DNA of 64,000 bases from UBA5796 sp040752455 (GCA_049324115.1 JBMOMN010000006.1:88730-152729), one strand, 5' to 3'. Numbered from the stretch's first letter, positions 6,556-15,272 are shown. Notes: a model not told the origin generated them from the sequence alone. Translations and numbers: made by a program.

Positions 6556-7356
6556 TTAAAAATTTCCTGCCATTCCCCCGCGCCATAAAACTGCATCCAA
6601 CTGGACTGCCAGCGCCCCGGCCCCCAGCATGGCCTCGGCCTGCTCCCGTTTGTAAACCCCTCCCGCCCCGATGACCGGCAAGCCGATCCTGGCCGCCTGG
6701 TAGACGGTTTCGAGGGCCTGGGGAAATAGACTCGGTCCATACAGCCGCCCAGTTATCACCCTACCCCCCTCTGTCCCCCCATTATCCTCGGGAAAATGGG
6801 GGGATGAAAGGGGGGTCAGTGCCCCTCTCGGCGCGGCCAGGCTGACGGCGGCCGCGCCCGCATCCACCAGCCGCGGGCCGAGAGTCAGTGCCTGCTCGCG
6901 CGGCAGGTTGACGACCAGCGGCAGTTCGCCCAGGCACATGTCGAGGGTGATGAGCAGGATGTCGTCCGCCAGGAGGGGGGCGAAGCCGAGTTCGGCGGCC
7001 ATCACGTTTTCCAGCCCCTCCAGCCGCTCGACCATTTTAGCCGTCTCTTCGGGGCGGTCGGCCATCAAATGGACGATGACGGGCAAGTCCGCATTACGCC
7101 AGTGGCGGGCGTGTTGTCTCACCGCCGCCGAAAAGCCGGGGTTGGGCAATCCGGTGTGCAGCAGGAACCCGCCGGGATAGTTCAGCGCTTCGGGGCGAGC
7201 TGTCGGCTTGCGCGGCCGCAGGCTGAGCGGGTTGGTGACGAACGCGCCGAGGTCGAGACTTCCAAAGTCTTTGAGGCTTCGGAAGTCTGGCGCAAATCCC
7301 AGCATCCCGGCTGCGTTCATCAGGGGATGGGAGAAGTACAGGTCGCGTTTGGGCAT
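6556..7356 (-). CDS. Dihydroorotate dehydrogenase-like FMN TIM-barrel protein
   Basis: A 266-residue protein related to PyrD-type FMN oxidoreductases. It has an N-terminal NAAGMLG strand, FVTNPLSLRPRKP and NYPGG segments typical of the flavin-facing loops, and a C-terminal GLPVIGAGGVY plus GAGALAVQLDAVLW phosphate-binding region. It is shorter than usual PyrD (about 300) and the canonical Asn-rich substrate motif is not obvious, so a different substrate is possible. A palindromic repeat (6763-6816) is inserted in frame, adding about 18 residues between the GAAAVSLAAP and GRLYGP segments. The start region shares an ATTATAAT palindrome (7366-7373) with the divergent gene at 7407, which could serve as the -10 for both. 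Confidence 0.75.
   Translation of the reverse strand: MPKRDLYFSHPLMNAAGMLGFAPDFRSLKDFGSLDLGAFVTNPLSLRPRKPTARPEALNYPGGFLLHTGLPNPGFSAAVRQHARHWRNADLPVIVHLMADRPEETAKMVERLEGLENVMAAELGFAPLLADDILLITLDMCLGELPLVVNLPREQALTLGPRLVDAGAAAVSLAAPRGALTPLSSPHFPEDNGGTEGGRVITGRLYGPSLFPQALETVYQAARIGLPVIGAGGVYKREQAEAMLGAGALAVQLDAVLWRGGMAGNF
6763..6816. repeat. Palindromic repeat inserted in frame in a coding gene
   Basis: ACCCCCCTCTGTCCCCCCATT (6763-6783) is mirrored by AATGGGGGG and GAAAGGGGGGT up to 6816. It lies wholly inside the DHOD-like gene and keeps its frame. A related palindrome sits inside the ABC transporter gene at 63514-63570. Confidence 0.8.
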
Positions 7357-7406
7357 TATGATGGCATTATAATTGTGAATGCCGGAAGGTTCTCAAGGAG
7401 AAAAGA

Positions 7407-7763
7407 ATGACATTTAATGTGACTATCCCCGTTTCCGAATCTTTGGAAAAGCAGGTCAAGCGTTTTCGCGACCGCCTGCCGGAAGCCCTGGAACGCGGCC
7501 TGCGTGACATCATGGCGGAACAAGCCGGGAAATACCAGGACGAAGCGACGATTATAGAACTGCTGACCAGCAGCCCGACCCCCGAAGAAATCCTGTCCAT
7601 CCAACCTTCACTTGAATTACAGGAGCGCGCCAGCCGGTTGCTTGCCAAAAGCAAAGAAGGGAACCTGTCATCGCTCGAAGAAGCAGAACTGGAACGTATC
7701 CTCACCCTGGAACACCTGGTCCGCATGGCTAAAGCGCGGGCATTCCAACAAGTTGGGGAATAG
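7407..7763 (+). CDS. Uncharacterised helical protein paired with an HNH nuclease
   Basis: A 118-residue acidic, mainly helical protein with no recognised domain. AAGGAG lies upstream of the ATG. It is followed after two bases by an HNH endonuclease gene, so the two are one operon. Small helical protein plus HNH protein pairs of this kind recur in cyanobacteria and other phyla and could be a toxin-antitoxin-like or mobile cassette; that is an inference from arrangement only. Upstream is a TATAAT at 7368-7373. Confidence 0.65.
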   Translation: MTFNVTIPVSESLEKQVKRFRDRLPEALERGLRDIMAEQAGKYQDEATIIELLTSSPTPEEILSIQPSLELQERASRLLAKSKEGNLSSLEEAELERILTLEHLVRMAKARAFQQVGE

Positions 7764-7765
7764 GG

Positions 7766-8200
7766 ATGGCTCCAACCCGAATATCGGTTGCGTTAAGAGA
7801 ATCCATTTCTGACAGGGCAGAGGGACAGTGCGAGTATTGTCTTTTCCCGCAGGACGCCTCCTTCCTCCCTTTTGAATTGGAGCACATTATCTCAGAAAAG
7901 CATGGCGGGCAAACATCACCCGAAAATTTGGCGCTGGCATGCCCGTTCTGCAACCGTTTCAAAGGGACCGATTTAGGTTCCATTGATCCCACCACCGGAC
8001 AATTGACACCGTTTTTCAATCCGCGTACCCAACGATGGAGCGACCATTTTCGCTTCGACGGCGTAAAAATCCTGCCGCTTACGGCTGAAGGTCGGGTCAC
8101 TGTTTCGATTTTGCAATTCAACCATCCTGATCGCCTGGCGGAACGCGAAAGATTGTTCGCAAGTCGCAAGTTCGTTATTCCCAGCCCGCCAAATGACTGA
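7766..8200 (+). CDS. HNH endonuclease
   Basis: A 144-residue protein with a complete HNH beta-beta-alpha-metal finger: CEYC near residue 27, ELEHIIS with the catalytic His near 47, Asn in SPENLALAC, and CPFCNRFKG. Two CxxC pairs indicate a structural zinc. It probably nicks or cleaves DNA in the cytoplasm, with unknown specificity. It follows the helical partner gene by 2 bases, and its 3' end overlaps the start of purB by 8 bases (ATGACTGA). Confidence 0.85.
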   Translation: MAPTRISVALRESISDRAEGQCEYCLFPQDASFLPFELEHIISEKHGGQTSPENLALACPFCNRFKGTDLGSIDPTTGQLTPFFNPRTQRWSDHFRFDGVKILPLTAEGRVTVSILQFNHPDRLAERERLFASRKFVIPSPPND

Positions 8201-9593
8201 TTTTCAAACCTACCAATCCCCCTTCACTTGGCGTTACGGCAGCGACGCCATGCGCCGCATCTGGTCCGAGCAGCACAAGCGGCTGTTGTGGCGGCGCATC
8301 TGGGTCGCGCTGGCCGAAGTCCAGGCGGGGTACGGCCTCGTCAGCCCGGCCCAGGCCGCCGATTTGCGCGCCCACATGGACGAGATCAACGTCGAGCGGG
8401 CCTTCGAGATCGAGGCCGAGATCCAGCACGACCTGATGGCCGAGGTGCGGACCTTCGCCGAACAGGCAGCCCTCGGCGGCGGGATCATCCATTTGGGGGC
8501 GACCTCGATGGACGTGGAGGACAACGCCGACGCGCTGCGCCTGCGCCAGTCGCTCGACCTGACCCTGGCCTCGCTCTCGTCTCTCCTGCGGACCCTGGGC
8601 CTGCTCATCGAACGATGGGCCGATACTCCGCTGATAGCTTTCACGCACATCCAGCCGGCCGAGCCTTCGACTTTAGGCTATCGCCTCGCCCAATACGCCC
8701 AAGACCTTTTGGAAGACTACGAAGCGATCGGTAATCAGCGGTCAGCCGTCAGGGGCAAGGGGTTCAAAGGCGCGGTCGGCACTGGGGCCAGTTACGCCGA
8801 ATTGATTGGCGTGGACCGGTTGGCTGAATTCGAGCAAAGACTCAGCGAAAAGCTCGACCTGCCCTTCTACCCCGTCGCCACCCAGACCTATCCCCGCAAA
8901 CAGGACTATTCCGTCGTAGCGGCTTTAGCGGCGCTCGCCCAATCGCTTTACAAAATGGCCTTCGACCTGCGTCTGCTGCAATCCCCGCCGCTGGGCGAAC
9001 TCTCGGAGCCGTTCGGCAGCAAGCAAGTCGGGTCGTCGGCCATGCCGTTCAAGCGCAATCCCATCCGGGCCGAGAAGATCAATTCGCTGGGGCGTTACCT
9101 GGCCCAACTGCCGCGCCTGGCCTGGGACAACGCGGCCCACTCCCTGCTGGAGCGCACCCTGGACGATTCGGCCAACCGGCGCACGCTGCTGCCCGAGGCC
9201 TTCCTGGCCGCGGATGAGATGCTCAAGACGATGCAGTCCATTTTGGATGGGTTGCGGGTCAACGAGGCGGCGATCCAGCGCAACCTGGATGTCTACGGGC
9301 CTTTCGCGGCGACCGAACGGGTGCTGATGGCCGCCGTCAAAACGGGAGCAGACCGACAGGTCCTGCACGAAGCGATCCGCGAACAGGCGATGAAAGCCTG
9401 GGAGGTCGTCCAACGCGGCGGGGCGAATCCGCTCGTCGGGCAGATCATCCAGGACGAAGGAATCCGCAGCTATTTGTCTGAAGATGAAATCCGGGGATTG
9501 ATGGATTATTCCGGGCATGTCGGCGACGCGCCGGAGCGGGCACGCCAAATGACGGCGCAAATCAGATTAAAAGTCGAGAGCGACCGCACGTAG
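8193..9593 (+). CDS. purB: Adenylosuccinate lyase
   Basis: Catalyses two steps of purine synthesis, splitting SAICAR and adenylosuccinate with release of fumarate. The 466-residue protein has the fumarase/aspartase superfamily signature GSSAMPFKRNP near residue 285, the HLGATSMDVEDNA segment near 100, and FTHIQPAEPST with the catalytic His near 150. The start overlaps the HNH gene stop by 8 bases and has no clear Shine-Dalgarno sequence, so translation is probably coupled. A hairpin terminator overlaps its stop codon. Confidence 0.95.
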   Translation: MTDFQTYQSPFTWRYGSDAMRRIWSEQHKRLLWRRIWVALAEVQAGYGLVSPAQAADLRAHMDEINVERAFEIEAEIQHDLMAEVRTFAEQAALGGGIIHLGATSMDVEDNADALRLRQSLDLTLASLSSLLRTLGLLIERWADTPLIAFTHIQPAEPSTLGYRLAQYAQDLLEDYEAIGNQRSAVRGKGFKGAVGTGASYAELIGVDRLAEFEQRLSEKLDLPFYPVATQTYPRKQDYSVVAALAALAQSLYKMAFDLRLLQSPPLGELSEPFGSKQVGSSAMPFKRNPIRAEKINSLGRYLAQLPRLAWDNAAHSLLERTLDDSANRRTLLPEAFLAADEMLKTMQSILDGLRVNEAAIQRNLDVYGPFAATERVLMAAVKTGADRQVLHEAIREQAMKAWEVVQRGGANPLVGQIIQDEGIRSYLSEDEIRGLMDYSGHVGDAPERARQMTAQIRLKVESDRT

Positions 9594-9611
9594 GGGTCGC
9601 TCTCACTTTTT
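9576..9611 (+). terminator. Terminator of purB overlapping its stop codon
   Basis: GAGAGCGACC (9576-9585) pairs fully with GGTCGCTCTC (9595-9604), followed by ACTTTTT. The TAG stop (9591-9593) lies in the loop. Confidence 0.9.
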
Positions 9612-9633
9612 CAGGTTGTCATCGGTCATCTTT

Positions 9634-9753
9634 CTATTCTTCCTTCAAAACCAGTGAGTCGTAATCGCTCGATTTGAAAACTGCGGGCAGGACGGCGATG
9701 CTGGCGAAGAGGATTGCGCTGACCAGGACAACCAGGCCGGGGTACAGATACAT
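9634..9753 (-). CDS. 39-residue single-pass membrane peptide
   Basis: The start ATG at 9753 is preceded by an ideal AAAGGAGG site (9766-9759) with 5-base spacing. The peptide starts MYLYPGLVVLVSAILFASIA: one hydrophobic helix (about residues 3-25) followed by a short charged tail rich in Ser, Asp and Glu. It is too short for routine gene callers. It lies downstream of the ferredoxin reductase gene but beyond that gene's terminator, so it must have its own promoter. Resembles small accessory subunits of membrane complexes in size only; function unknown. Confidence 0.65.
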   Translation of the reverse strand: MYLYPGLVVLVSAILFASIAVLPAVFKSSDYDSLVLKEE

Positions 9754-9854
9754 GGGGGCCTCCTTTCGAACTGTACCTGATGGATACGGGTTTGCCTGTT
9801 TGTTCTTCTAATATTATTAAACGCATTTCCAGCCATTCTGTTCCTTACAAAGTC

Positions 9855-9889
9855 CAAACAAAAACGCGGCGGGTGTGTGCCCGCCGCGT
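9855..9889 (-). terminator. Terminator of the ferredoxin-NADP reductase gene
   Basis: ACGCGGCGGG (9864-9873) and CCCGCCGCGT (9880-9889) pair over 10 bp with a 6-base loop. On the minus strand the stem is followed by TTTTGTTTGG. Confidence 0.92.
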
Positions 9890-9913
9890 CGTGTTTTTGG
9901 GGGGTTGGCCGGG

Positions 9914-11254
9914 TTACATCCCGGCGGCCTCGAGCAGGCCCATGGCGGCGAGCATTTCGTCGTTCGCAGCAAATTTGAAATCTTCGAGGCCGCGCTTTTC
10001 GGCTTCGGCGCGTTCGGCCTGGTACAGGCGTTCGACCGCAACCTTGTCGGCGATGGGTTTGCCCAGGGCGTGGACGCGGCTGGCGATCAGGGCCGGGTTG
10101 GTCTGGGACGGGGCCAGGGTCTGTAAATATTGCCAGACGGCCTTGGCGCCGTTGATGCCGTCCTTGCGGGCGTAGCCGACCAGCCCGTCGCTGGCCTTGC
10201 GCGACCAGCCGGCCACAAAAATGCCCTCGATGGCCTTGCCGGTCTGCGGGTCGTAGGCTTCGTAGGAATTGCCATCCATCGGGAAGCGCGGCGTGGGGTT
10301 CTTGACGAATTCGTTCCACTCGATGGGCAGGCCGAAGGTTTCGTCCACCTTGTCGCCGATGGCAAAGACGACCGTTTCGACATCCAGGAAGCGCTTGTGA
10401 CCCGTGCCACGGGCTTTGGTATCGCCATCTTTGAGTACCAGGGTCGTATCTTCCACTTCGAGTTGGGTCAGCAGGCCGTTCCGCCCAAGCATCTGGACGG
10501 GCGAGGTCAGGAACTCGAAGCGGAAGCGCGTCTCGGAGACTTTTTCATACGCTTTGGGCTGGGCAGCCAGGATATCGGCCCTGGCTGCGGCGGGGTCCTG
10601 CCCGATAGCTTGCATGATCGGGGTGACGCGGGCGATCTCGGCGTCCAGGGCTTCGACATCCAGGTTGGAGATGACGTATTCCATCTCCTTCTTGTCGAAC
10701 TTGACCTCGGCCGGTCCGCGCCGCACGACGGCGATGACTTCCTCCACCTTTTCCTGGCGGATCAGGTAACGGGCGATGTCCACCATCACGTTCCCCGCGC
10801 CGACCACCGCGCACCGCCGGCCAAAGCGGAAAGTGTGCTGGCTGAACGGCGGCAGTTTGTTGTAGAAATAGACCACGTCTTTGGCGTGGTACACGCCTTC
10901 GAGGTCTTCGCCCGGCAGGCCGAGCCATTTGGTCCCCTGCGCCCCGGCCGTGACCAGGATGGCGTCGAAGCCGAGGGCGCGCAAATCGTCCAGGGTCAGG
11001 TCGCCCTGCGCGCCGATGACCACGTTCCCGTAGTAATCCAGGTTGGGGTTTGCCAGCGCCTGGCGGAATTGTTTGCGGAAGCCCTCTTTCATCACGTATT
11101 TGGTCGGGTAAACGCCGTACTCGGCCAGACCTCCCGGCTTGATATCGCGGTTGAAAAGGACGACGCGTGCGCCCATGTTAGCCAGTTCCCGTGCGCCAAA
11201 CACCCCGGCCGGCCCGGCGCCAACTACGGCCACCAGATATTCAGGTTCTTGCAT
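9914..11254 (-). CDS. Ferredoxin/flavodoxin-NADP+ reductase, adrenodoxin-reductase (FprA) type
   Basis: A 446-residue flavoprotein that moves electrons between NADP(H) and ferredoxin. The FAD-binding dinucleotide fold is at the N-terminus (VVGAGPAGVFGARELA, residues 10-25), with the PGGLAEYGVYP segment after it. A second Rossmann motif, VVGAGNVMVDIARYL (near 150), binds NADP(H). The FVAGW segment near residue 345 and a Gly-Ala-Lys helix close the FAD site. The length and motif order fit the FprA group rather than plant-type FNR. AAGGAG precedes the ATG, with a promoter at 11300-11328 and a terminator at 9855-9889: a single-gene unit. Confidence 0.92.
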   Translation of the reverse strand: MQEPEYLVAVVGAGPAGVFGARELANMGARVVLFNRDIKPGGLAEYGVYPTKYVMKEGFRKQFRQALANPNLDYYGNVVIGAQGDLTLDDLRALGFDAILVTAGAQGTKWLGLPGEDLEGVYHAKDVVYFYNKLPPFSQHTFRFGRRCAVVGAGNVMVDIARYLIRQEKVEEVIAVVRRGPAEVKFDKKEMEYVISNLDVEALDAEIARVTPIMQAIGQDPAAARADILAAQPKAYEKVSETRFRFEFLTSPVQMLGRNGLLTQLEVEDTTLVLKDGDTKARGTGHKRFLDVETVVFAIGDKVDETFGLPIEWNEFVKNPTPRFPMDGNSYEAYDPQTGKAIEGIFVAGWSRKASDGLVGYARKDGINGAKAVWQYLQTLAPSQTNPALIASRVHALGKPIADKVAVERLYQAERAEAEKRGLEDFKFAANDEMLAAMGLLEAAGM

Positions 11255-11299
11255 CGTGTGCTCCTTGAATGATGTGAATTGGTTTGTGGTTGCGTTTTC

Positions 11300-11328
11300 A
11301 TTATAGCGACCTGAAAATCCAATTGCAA
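11300..11328 (-). promoter_or_regulatory. Promoter of the ferredoxin-NADP reductase gene
   Basis: On the minus strand, TTGCAA (11328-11323) and TATAAT (11305-11300) are 17 bases apart. The start codon is about 45 bases downstream. The rest of the 11255-11433 gap is AT-rich and shows no gene. Confidence 0.7.
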
Positions 11329-11433
11329 GTGTAAAAAATCACAAATATCGTGTCTTCCTGACTTAAACGGGGAAATTTTACCATTTTTATCTAAGAAATC
11401 AAAGATTCCTTTGTGAAACTGCCATGAACTGAC

Positions 11434-11470
11434 AATAAAAAGGAGAGGCCACAGGGATTGCGGCCTCTCC
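11434..11470 (-). terminator. Terminator of the secreted two-repeat protein gene
   Basis: GGAGAGGCC (11442-11450) and GGCCTCTCC (11462-11470) form a 9-bp stem with an 11-base loop. On the minus strand it is followed by TTTTTATTG. Confidence 0.92.
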
Positions 11471-11517
11471 CGGAAACAACGACGGCATCAGAACCGGTTC
11501 TTCCGCTTCGCCGGGAC

Positions 11518-12591
11518 TCACTTCCCTGCCGGGGCGTACATGCCGGTATAGTTGGCCGGGGCGCAGACCATCCCGTTTTCGATGGTGGAGCGCAGCGGCA
11601 GCCAGTCCGAGGCCCGGTCGGTGAGATCGCCCAGGTAGTAATAGATTTTCATGTCACTGACACCCGGTCGCAGGGCGAAGCAGATCTTCCAGGACCCGTC
11701 AGCCGGATCCGTTTCCCAGTGGACGATCTGCCCGTTCTTGTAATGGATGACGTGGCAGCCCGGCAGGTAGAGCAAACCATCAGCGTCGGGGAAAGGCACG
11801 CCGTCTGAATCGTCAACGGGATCGCCGTTGATGGGGTCCTGCACATGCACGTTATCGGTCGAACCCAGGGTGTTGTAAACGACCGTGAACACGCACACAC
11901 CGCCGACCTGGTAAATCCCCGACCTCCGAATATCAATGTTCGAGGGAGGCGGCACGACCGTCCCGGCCTCGGCTTCCTCGCCGGGAACGACATCCCGCTC
12001 CACCCTGCCGGGGGCGTACTCACCCGTATACAACGCCGAGGCGCAGGCCAGTCCGTTTTCGTGGGTCGTTTCCAGGGCGATCCAGGTGGTCGGGGACTCA
12101 TCCGGGTAATAATAGACCGTCAGGTTCACGTCGGGCTGTTCCACGAAGCAGACCTTCCAGCTCCCATCTGCGGAGTCGGCCTGGGCCACGACCTGATCGA
12201 ACTTGTAATGCACCAGGTGGCAGCCCGGCAAGCCCAGGCTGCCCTCGGAATCGTACTGCACCCCAAGCGATTGCTCCAACGGGACATCCACACCCACTTC
12301 GTTTTTAAGCCCGGATGCAAGGTTGTACGAAATATCCAGCATACAGAGACCGCCCACGTAGTAGACCCCTGATTCCGAGATCGAAACCTTGTCCGCCTGG
12401 GGGCTGAAATTCACTGACCCTTCGCTGATAGGGACCACCGGCATCCCCTGGACATTTGCCGGTCGGTCCACCGCCGCCCCTCCGACCGACGAGGCCGGGG
12501 ATTGGCGCGCCCAAACCGGATTGTTACTGGCAATCCAGAGTATCGCCAGAATGGATGCCAACACGACGATGAATTGAAAGACTTTTTTCAT
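11518..12591 (-). CDS. Secreted protein of two tandem Cys-containing repeat domains
   Basis: A 357-residue exported protein. Residues 1-28 are a signal peptide with an Ala-X-Ala type end (VWA). After a linker come two homologous domains (about 66-195 and 220-355). Each contains SG.Y.VGG.C, a YN strand, LPGCH..HYK, DGSWK.CF, a run of three Tyr, and an ENG..CA....YTG.YAP ending, so each holds four conserved Cys that could form two disulphides. I do not recognise the domain. The ATG has an AAGGAG site. It lies downstream of the DUF4012-LysM-Wzc genes on the same strand and may act at the cell surface. Confidence 0.75.
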   Translation of the reverse strand: MKKVFQFIVVLASILAILWIASNNPVWARQSPASSVGGAAVDRPANVQGMPVVPISEGSVNFSPQADKVSISESGVYYVGGLCMLDISYNLASGLKNEVGVDVPLEQSLGVQYDSEGSLGLPGCHLVHYKFDQVVAQADSADGSWKVCFVEQPDVNLTVYYYPDESPTTWIALETTHENGLACASALYTGEYAPGRVERDVVPGEEAEAGTVVPPPSNIDIRRSGIYQVGGVCVFTVVYNTLGSTDNVHVQDPINGDPVDDSDGVPFPDADGLLYLPGCHVIHYKNGQIVHWETDPADGSWKICFALRPGVSDMKIYYYLGDLTDRASDWLPLRSTIENGMVCAPANYTGMYAPAGK

Positions 12592-12688
12592 CTGTATCTC
12601 CTTTCCACTGAATCCGTGACCGAGAGGGAAAATCCCGACCTTATTTTACCCAACCCCCTTCCGGCCCGTCCTCGGATTTAGACCGGAT

Positions 12689-15259
12689 TTACGGAAGCGC
12701 AAATACAATTTCGAATTCGAGATCGCCCCTCAAATCCGCGCTTATTTTTATCGTCCGGCCCTCGACCGTAGCCCCAGGCGGCACTGTAATGACCGGTGAG
12801 CCGTCCGGCAGCAGGAGGCTGAGGCTGACCGGTACTGCCAGGGTCCCGGGCTGTTTTTGGATTTTCAGGCGGTAGAATACCCGTCCCGTATCCGGCTGGA
12901 GCTTCAAAATACGGGCCGGCAGCGCAAATTCAAAGCCGGTGGTGACGGCCTGTCCGCCGGGGACCACTTTCAGGGTCCCGAAAGCCTGGGAGCCTTCGAT
13001 CTCCTCGCCCAGCAGATCCACCTGGGGCGGGATGGGACGGTTGAGCAGGGTCCACCCGGCCGGGATAGCCTGCGGCGTAGCCTGGATCAGCCTGGCGCCC
13101 AGGGGCGTATAGACCCGCATGTAATCCCAATAGCAGCGGTCCATGGGATAGTTCTCCTGGCCGCTGAGCGTCTCGCTCCTCCATTGCAGGCAGGCGATTT
13201 TATCCGTTGAGCGGTTCTTGTGCGTCACTGCCAGCCTGCCGACGGGGGCAAGCGGGTTCGACAGGTCCACATCGTAGGCCAGACCGGTTTCGACCAGGGC
13301 ATTGGTCTTGTTGAAGCCCACGTTGAAATCCACGACCATCAGGAAATCGCCTTCGCCAGGTTCGACGCGGCCATCCCAACCCTGGCGGTCGAGGAACGCG
13401 GTCAGCGACGGGTTATCCAGTTGCGCCAACAAATGATGCTCGTCCAAAGTCTTGACCAGGACAGCCGCCAACTGTTCCCATTGGAGGTCGTCCTCGAAGA
13501 CCCGGGTGATGACCGCGTAGGTAAGCTCGTTGATGAAGGCCTTGTTGTTCCAGTCCGGCGAGAGGCGCTCTGCTTCGGTGGGGGTTTTGGCGGCGCGCAT
13601 GTAGGCCACCACATTATTCGCATCTATTAAATATGGGGCATCCTCCACTTCGAGCGGACCCAGGACGCCAAGCAATTCGACCAGCATTTGCTGGTCGAAG
13701 GCGATGACGCCATCCACCGAGTGGTCGTTGTTGAATGAGTACAGGTACTCGGCGTACAAAGCCGTCGTGGGATAGTCCGTGAACCAGTTGGCGTCGCGGA
13801 AGATCAGGACCGGGCTGTTCATGTACCGGTCGAGCTGCCAGGGAGCGGTGGGATAAGGCCTGGACCAGTTGTCGAAATTGCCCGAATCCTCGAAAGCCAC
13901 GTGGAGGATCTCCCCGTTCTGGACCAGGAGCGTCCCGGCTGCGGTGATGAAGCCTCCCGTCGGGCGCAGTTCGTCCTCGTTCTGGACCAGCAGCAGGTAC
14001 GTTTTCGGGCCTTGGCTGGTGGCCCCCAGGACGCGCGGGATTTCCATCGCCAGGGTCAGGCTGTCGGATAGCAGGGCCAGCGCCGGGTCCGCTTTCGATT
14101 CGACCAGGTCACGCAGGAAGGGAGACAGGGTTCCCAGATCCAGGCGGGAGCGGGCAGCCGCGGCCTGGTCCAGAGTCTGTTGTGCCGCCACCCACTGAGG
14201 TTCGAGCGCAGCCATCGCTTCGGTCAACTCCCGAAGGTGGAGGCCGGGTTTCCCATTCCCGTTCATAAAGGATTCAGCCACCGGCAGGGCGGCCCGGTAA
14301 GCCCCGTCAGCGGTTGCCAGCATGGAGTCCGCCAGGATGAACAGGTCCTGTGCGGAGGCCAGATCGCCGCCGTAGGTGGGTACCCAGTCCAGCCAGGGAG
14401 CCAGCCAGAGCGCCGGTTCGACTTCGGCCTCCAGGGCGTCGAAATCCCGCCTTAAGGTCGAGAGGGCGGTACCGGCCTGTTTCACCTGGTCCAGGTTGGC
14501 AGGCAGCGCCGCAAAGCCTTGAAGCTGTTCCAGGTCCTGCCGGACGACCAGCGCCTGATCGTAGACTTTTCGGGCCTTCAGGCCTCCCAGCACGACGGCG
14601 GCCACGAACAGGGAAAAAAGCAGGAAGAGCGCGAGCCGCGAAACGACCGTCCACCGGCTGCGACGACGGGGGAGCGCCCCCGACGAAGGGGCCTGGCGGC
14701 TTTCCCGGCCGCGCCCGTCTTTGGAAAGGCCGGCCTGTTCCAGGTATTCCTCACGCGCCTGGATGGATCCTGCGAGCCGCTGAAGCCCTTTGCGGTGCCA
14801 ATCGCTCAGGGTGCTGTCGGGCGTGATTTCGATCTCGTTGCCGACCAGCTTGTAGGCGGAAATGTCGCTGTCCGACGGGGGAGCCTTGCCGTTCCCGAAG
14901 GCGTAGAGCAGGATGGCCTGGTCTATCCGCCCCCAGGCGTCCCGCAGGGAACTGGAATTCGAGGTCCCGAAGCGGATTGGCGCAAAATACTGGGCGGCCA
15001 GGATGCCGAATTCCCCCCAGCGAGTATCGAGGCGCTTGCCCTGCCGGGGAGGGGTGCTGGGCATGGTCTGCTGGAAGACGGATTCGACCGCATAAGCCAG
15101 CCGCCTGCCGGGAGACAAGCGGACCAACTCCGGGCGGCTGGCAAGCAGGTCCTGGACGAAGCGGCTTTGGGTCCAAGGGTGCGCATCCAGATTTTCCGGG
15201 GAATGGAGGTCTCGCAGGACTTGTCGCAGGGAATCGAAATAAACCTGGCTTTTCGACAT
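12689..15259 (-). CDS. DUF4012 surface-assembly protein with one transmembrane segment
   Basis: Large protein (about 856 residues from ATG 15259). A cytoplasmic N-terminal part of about 200 residues is followed by a basic stretch (RRRSRW), one transmembrane helix (FLLFSLFVAAVVLGGL), a coiled region, and the extracellular DUF4012 domain with YLLLVQNEDELRPTGGFI near its start. A beta-rich C-terminal region follows. DUF4012 genes are often found with polysaccharide clusters in Gram-positive-like and Chloroflexota genomes; the activity is not established. A longer start, GTG 15292, would overlap the preceding gene by 20 bases; neither start has a strong ribosome-binding site. Confidence 0.82.
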   Translation of the reverse strand: MSKSQVYFDSLRQVLRDLHSPENLDAHPWTQSRFVQDLLASRPELVRLSPGRRLAYAVESVFQQTMPSTPPRQGKRLDTRWGEFGILAAQYFAPIRFGTSNSSSLRDAWGRIDQAILLYAFGNGKAPPSDSDISAYKLVGNEIEITPDSTLSDWHRKGLQRLAGSIQAREEYLEQAGLSKDGRGRESRQAPSSGALPRRRSRWTVVSRLALFLLFSLFVAAVVLGGLKARKVYDQALVVRQDLEQLQGFAALPANLDQVKQAGTALSTLRRDFDALEAEVEPALWLAPWLDWVPTYGGDLASAQDLFILADSMLATADGAYRAALPVAESFMNGNGKPGLHLRELTEAMAALEPQWVAAQQTLDQAAAARSRLDLGTLSPFLRDLVESKADPALALLSDSLTLAMEIPRVLGATSQGPKTYLLLVQNEDELRPTGGFITAAGTLLVQNGEILHVAFEDSGNFDNWSRPYPTAPWQLDRYMNSPVLIFRDANWFTDYPTTALYAEYLYSFNNDHSVDGVIAFDQQMLVELLGVLGPLEVEDAPYLIDANNVVAYMRAAKTPTEAERLSPDWNNKAFINELTYAVITRVFEDDLQWEQLAAVLVKTLDEHHLLAQLDNPSLTAFLDRQGWDGRVEPGEGDFLMVVDFNVGFNKTNALVETGLAYDVDLSNPLAPVGRLAVTHKNRSTDKIACLQWRSETLSGQENYPMDRCYWDYMRVYTPLGARLIQATPQAIPAGWTLLNRPIPPQVDLLGEEIEGSQAFGTLKVVPGGQAVTTGFEFALPARILKLQPDTGRVFYRLKIQKQPGTLAVPVSLSLLLPDGSPVITVPPGATVEGRTIKISADLRGDLEFEIVFALP

Positions 15260-15272
15260 TTCACTAAAACGG

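Noticed and set aside
7253..7288. Second repeat insertion in the DHOD-like gene (agacttccgaagcctcaaag region)
   Set aside because: It resembles the agacttcggaagtct repeats, but the encoded segment fits the normal length of this part of the fold, so it may be chance.
10130..11272. Plus-strand open frame of 380 codons
   Set aside because: Shadow of the ferredoxin-NADP reductase gene on the other strand; no family features.
11255..11433. Riboswitch or small RNA in the AT-rich gap upstream of the ferredoxin reductase gene
   Set aside because: Only a promoter could be supported; no conserved fold was recognised.
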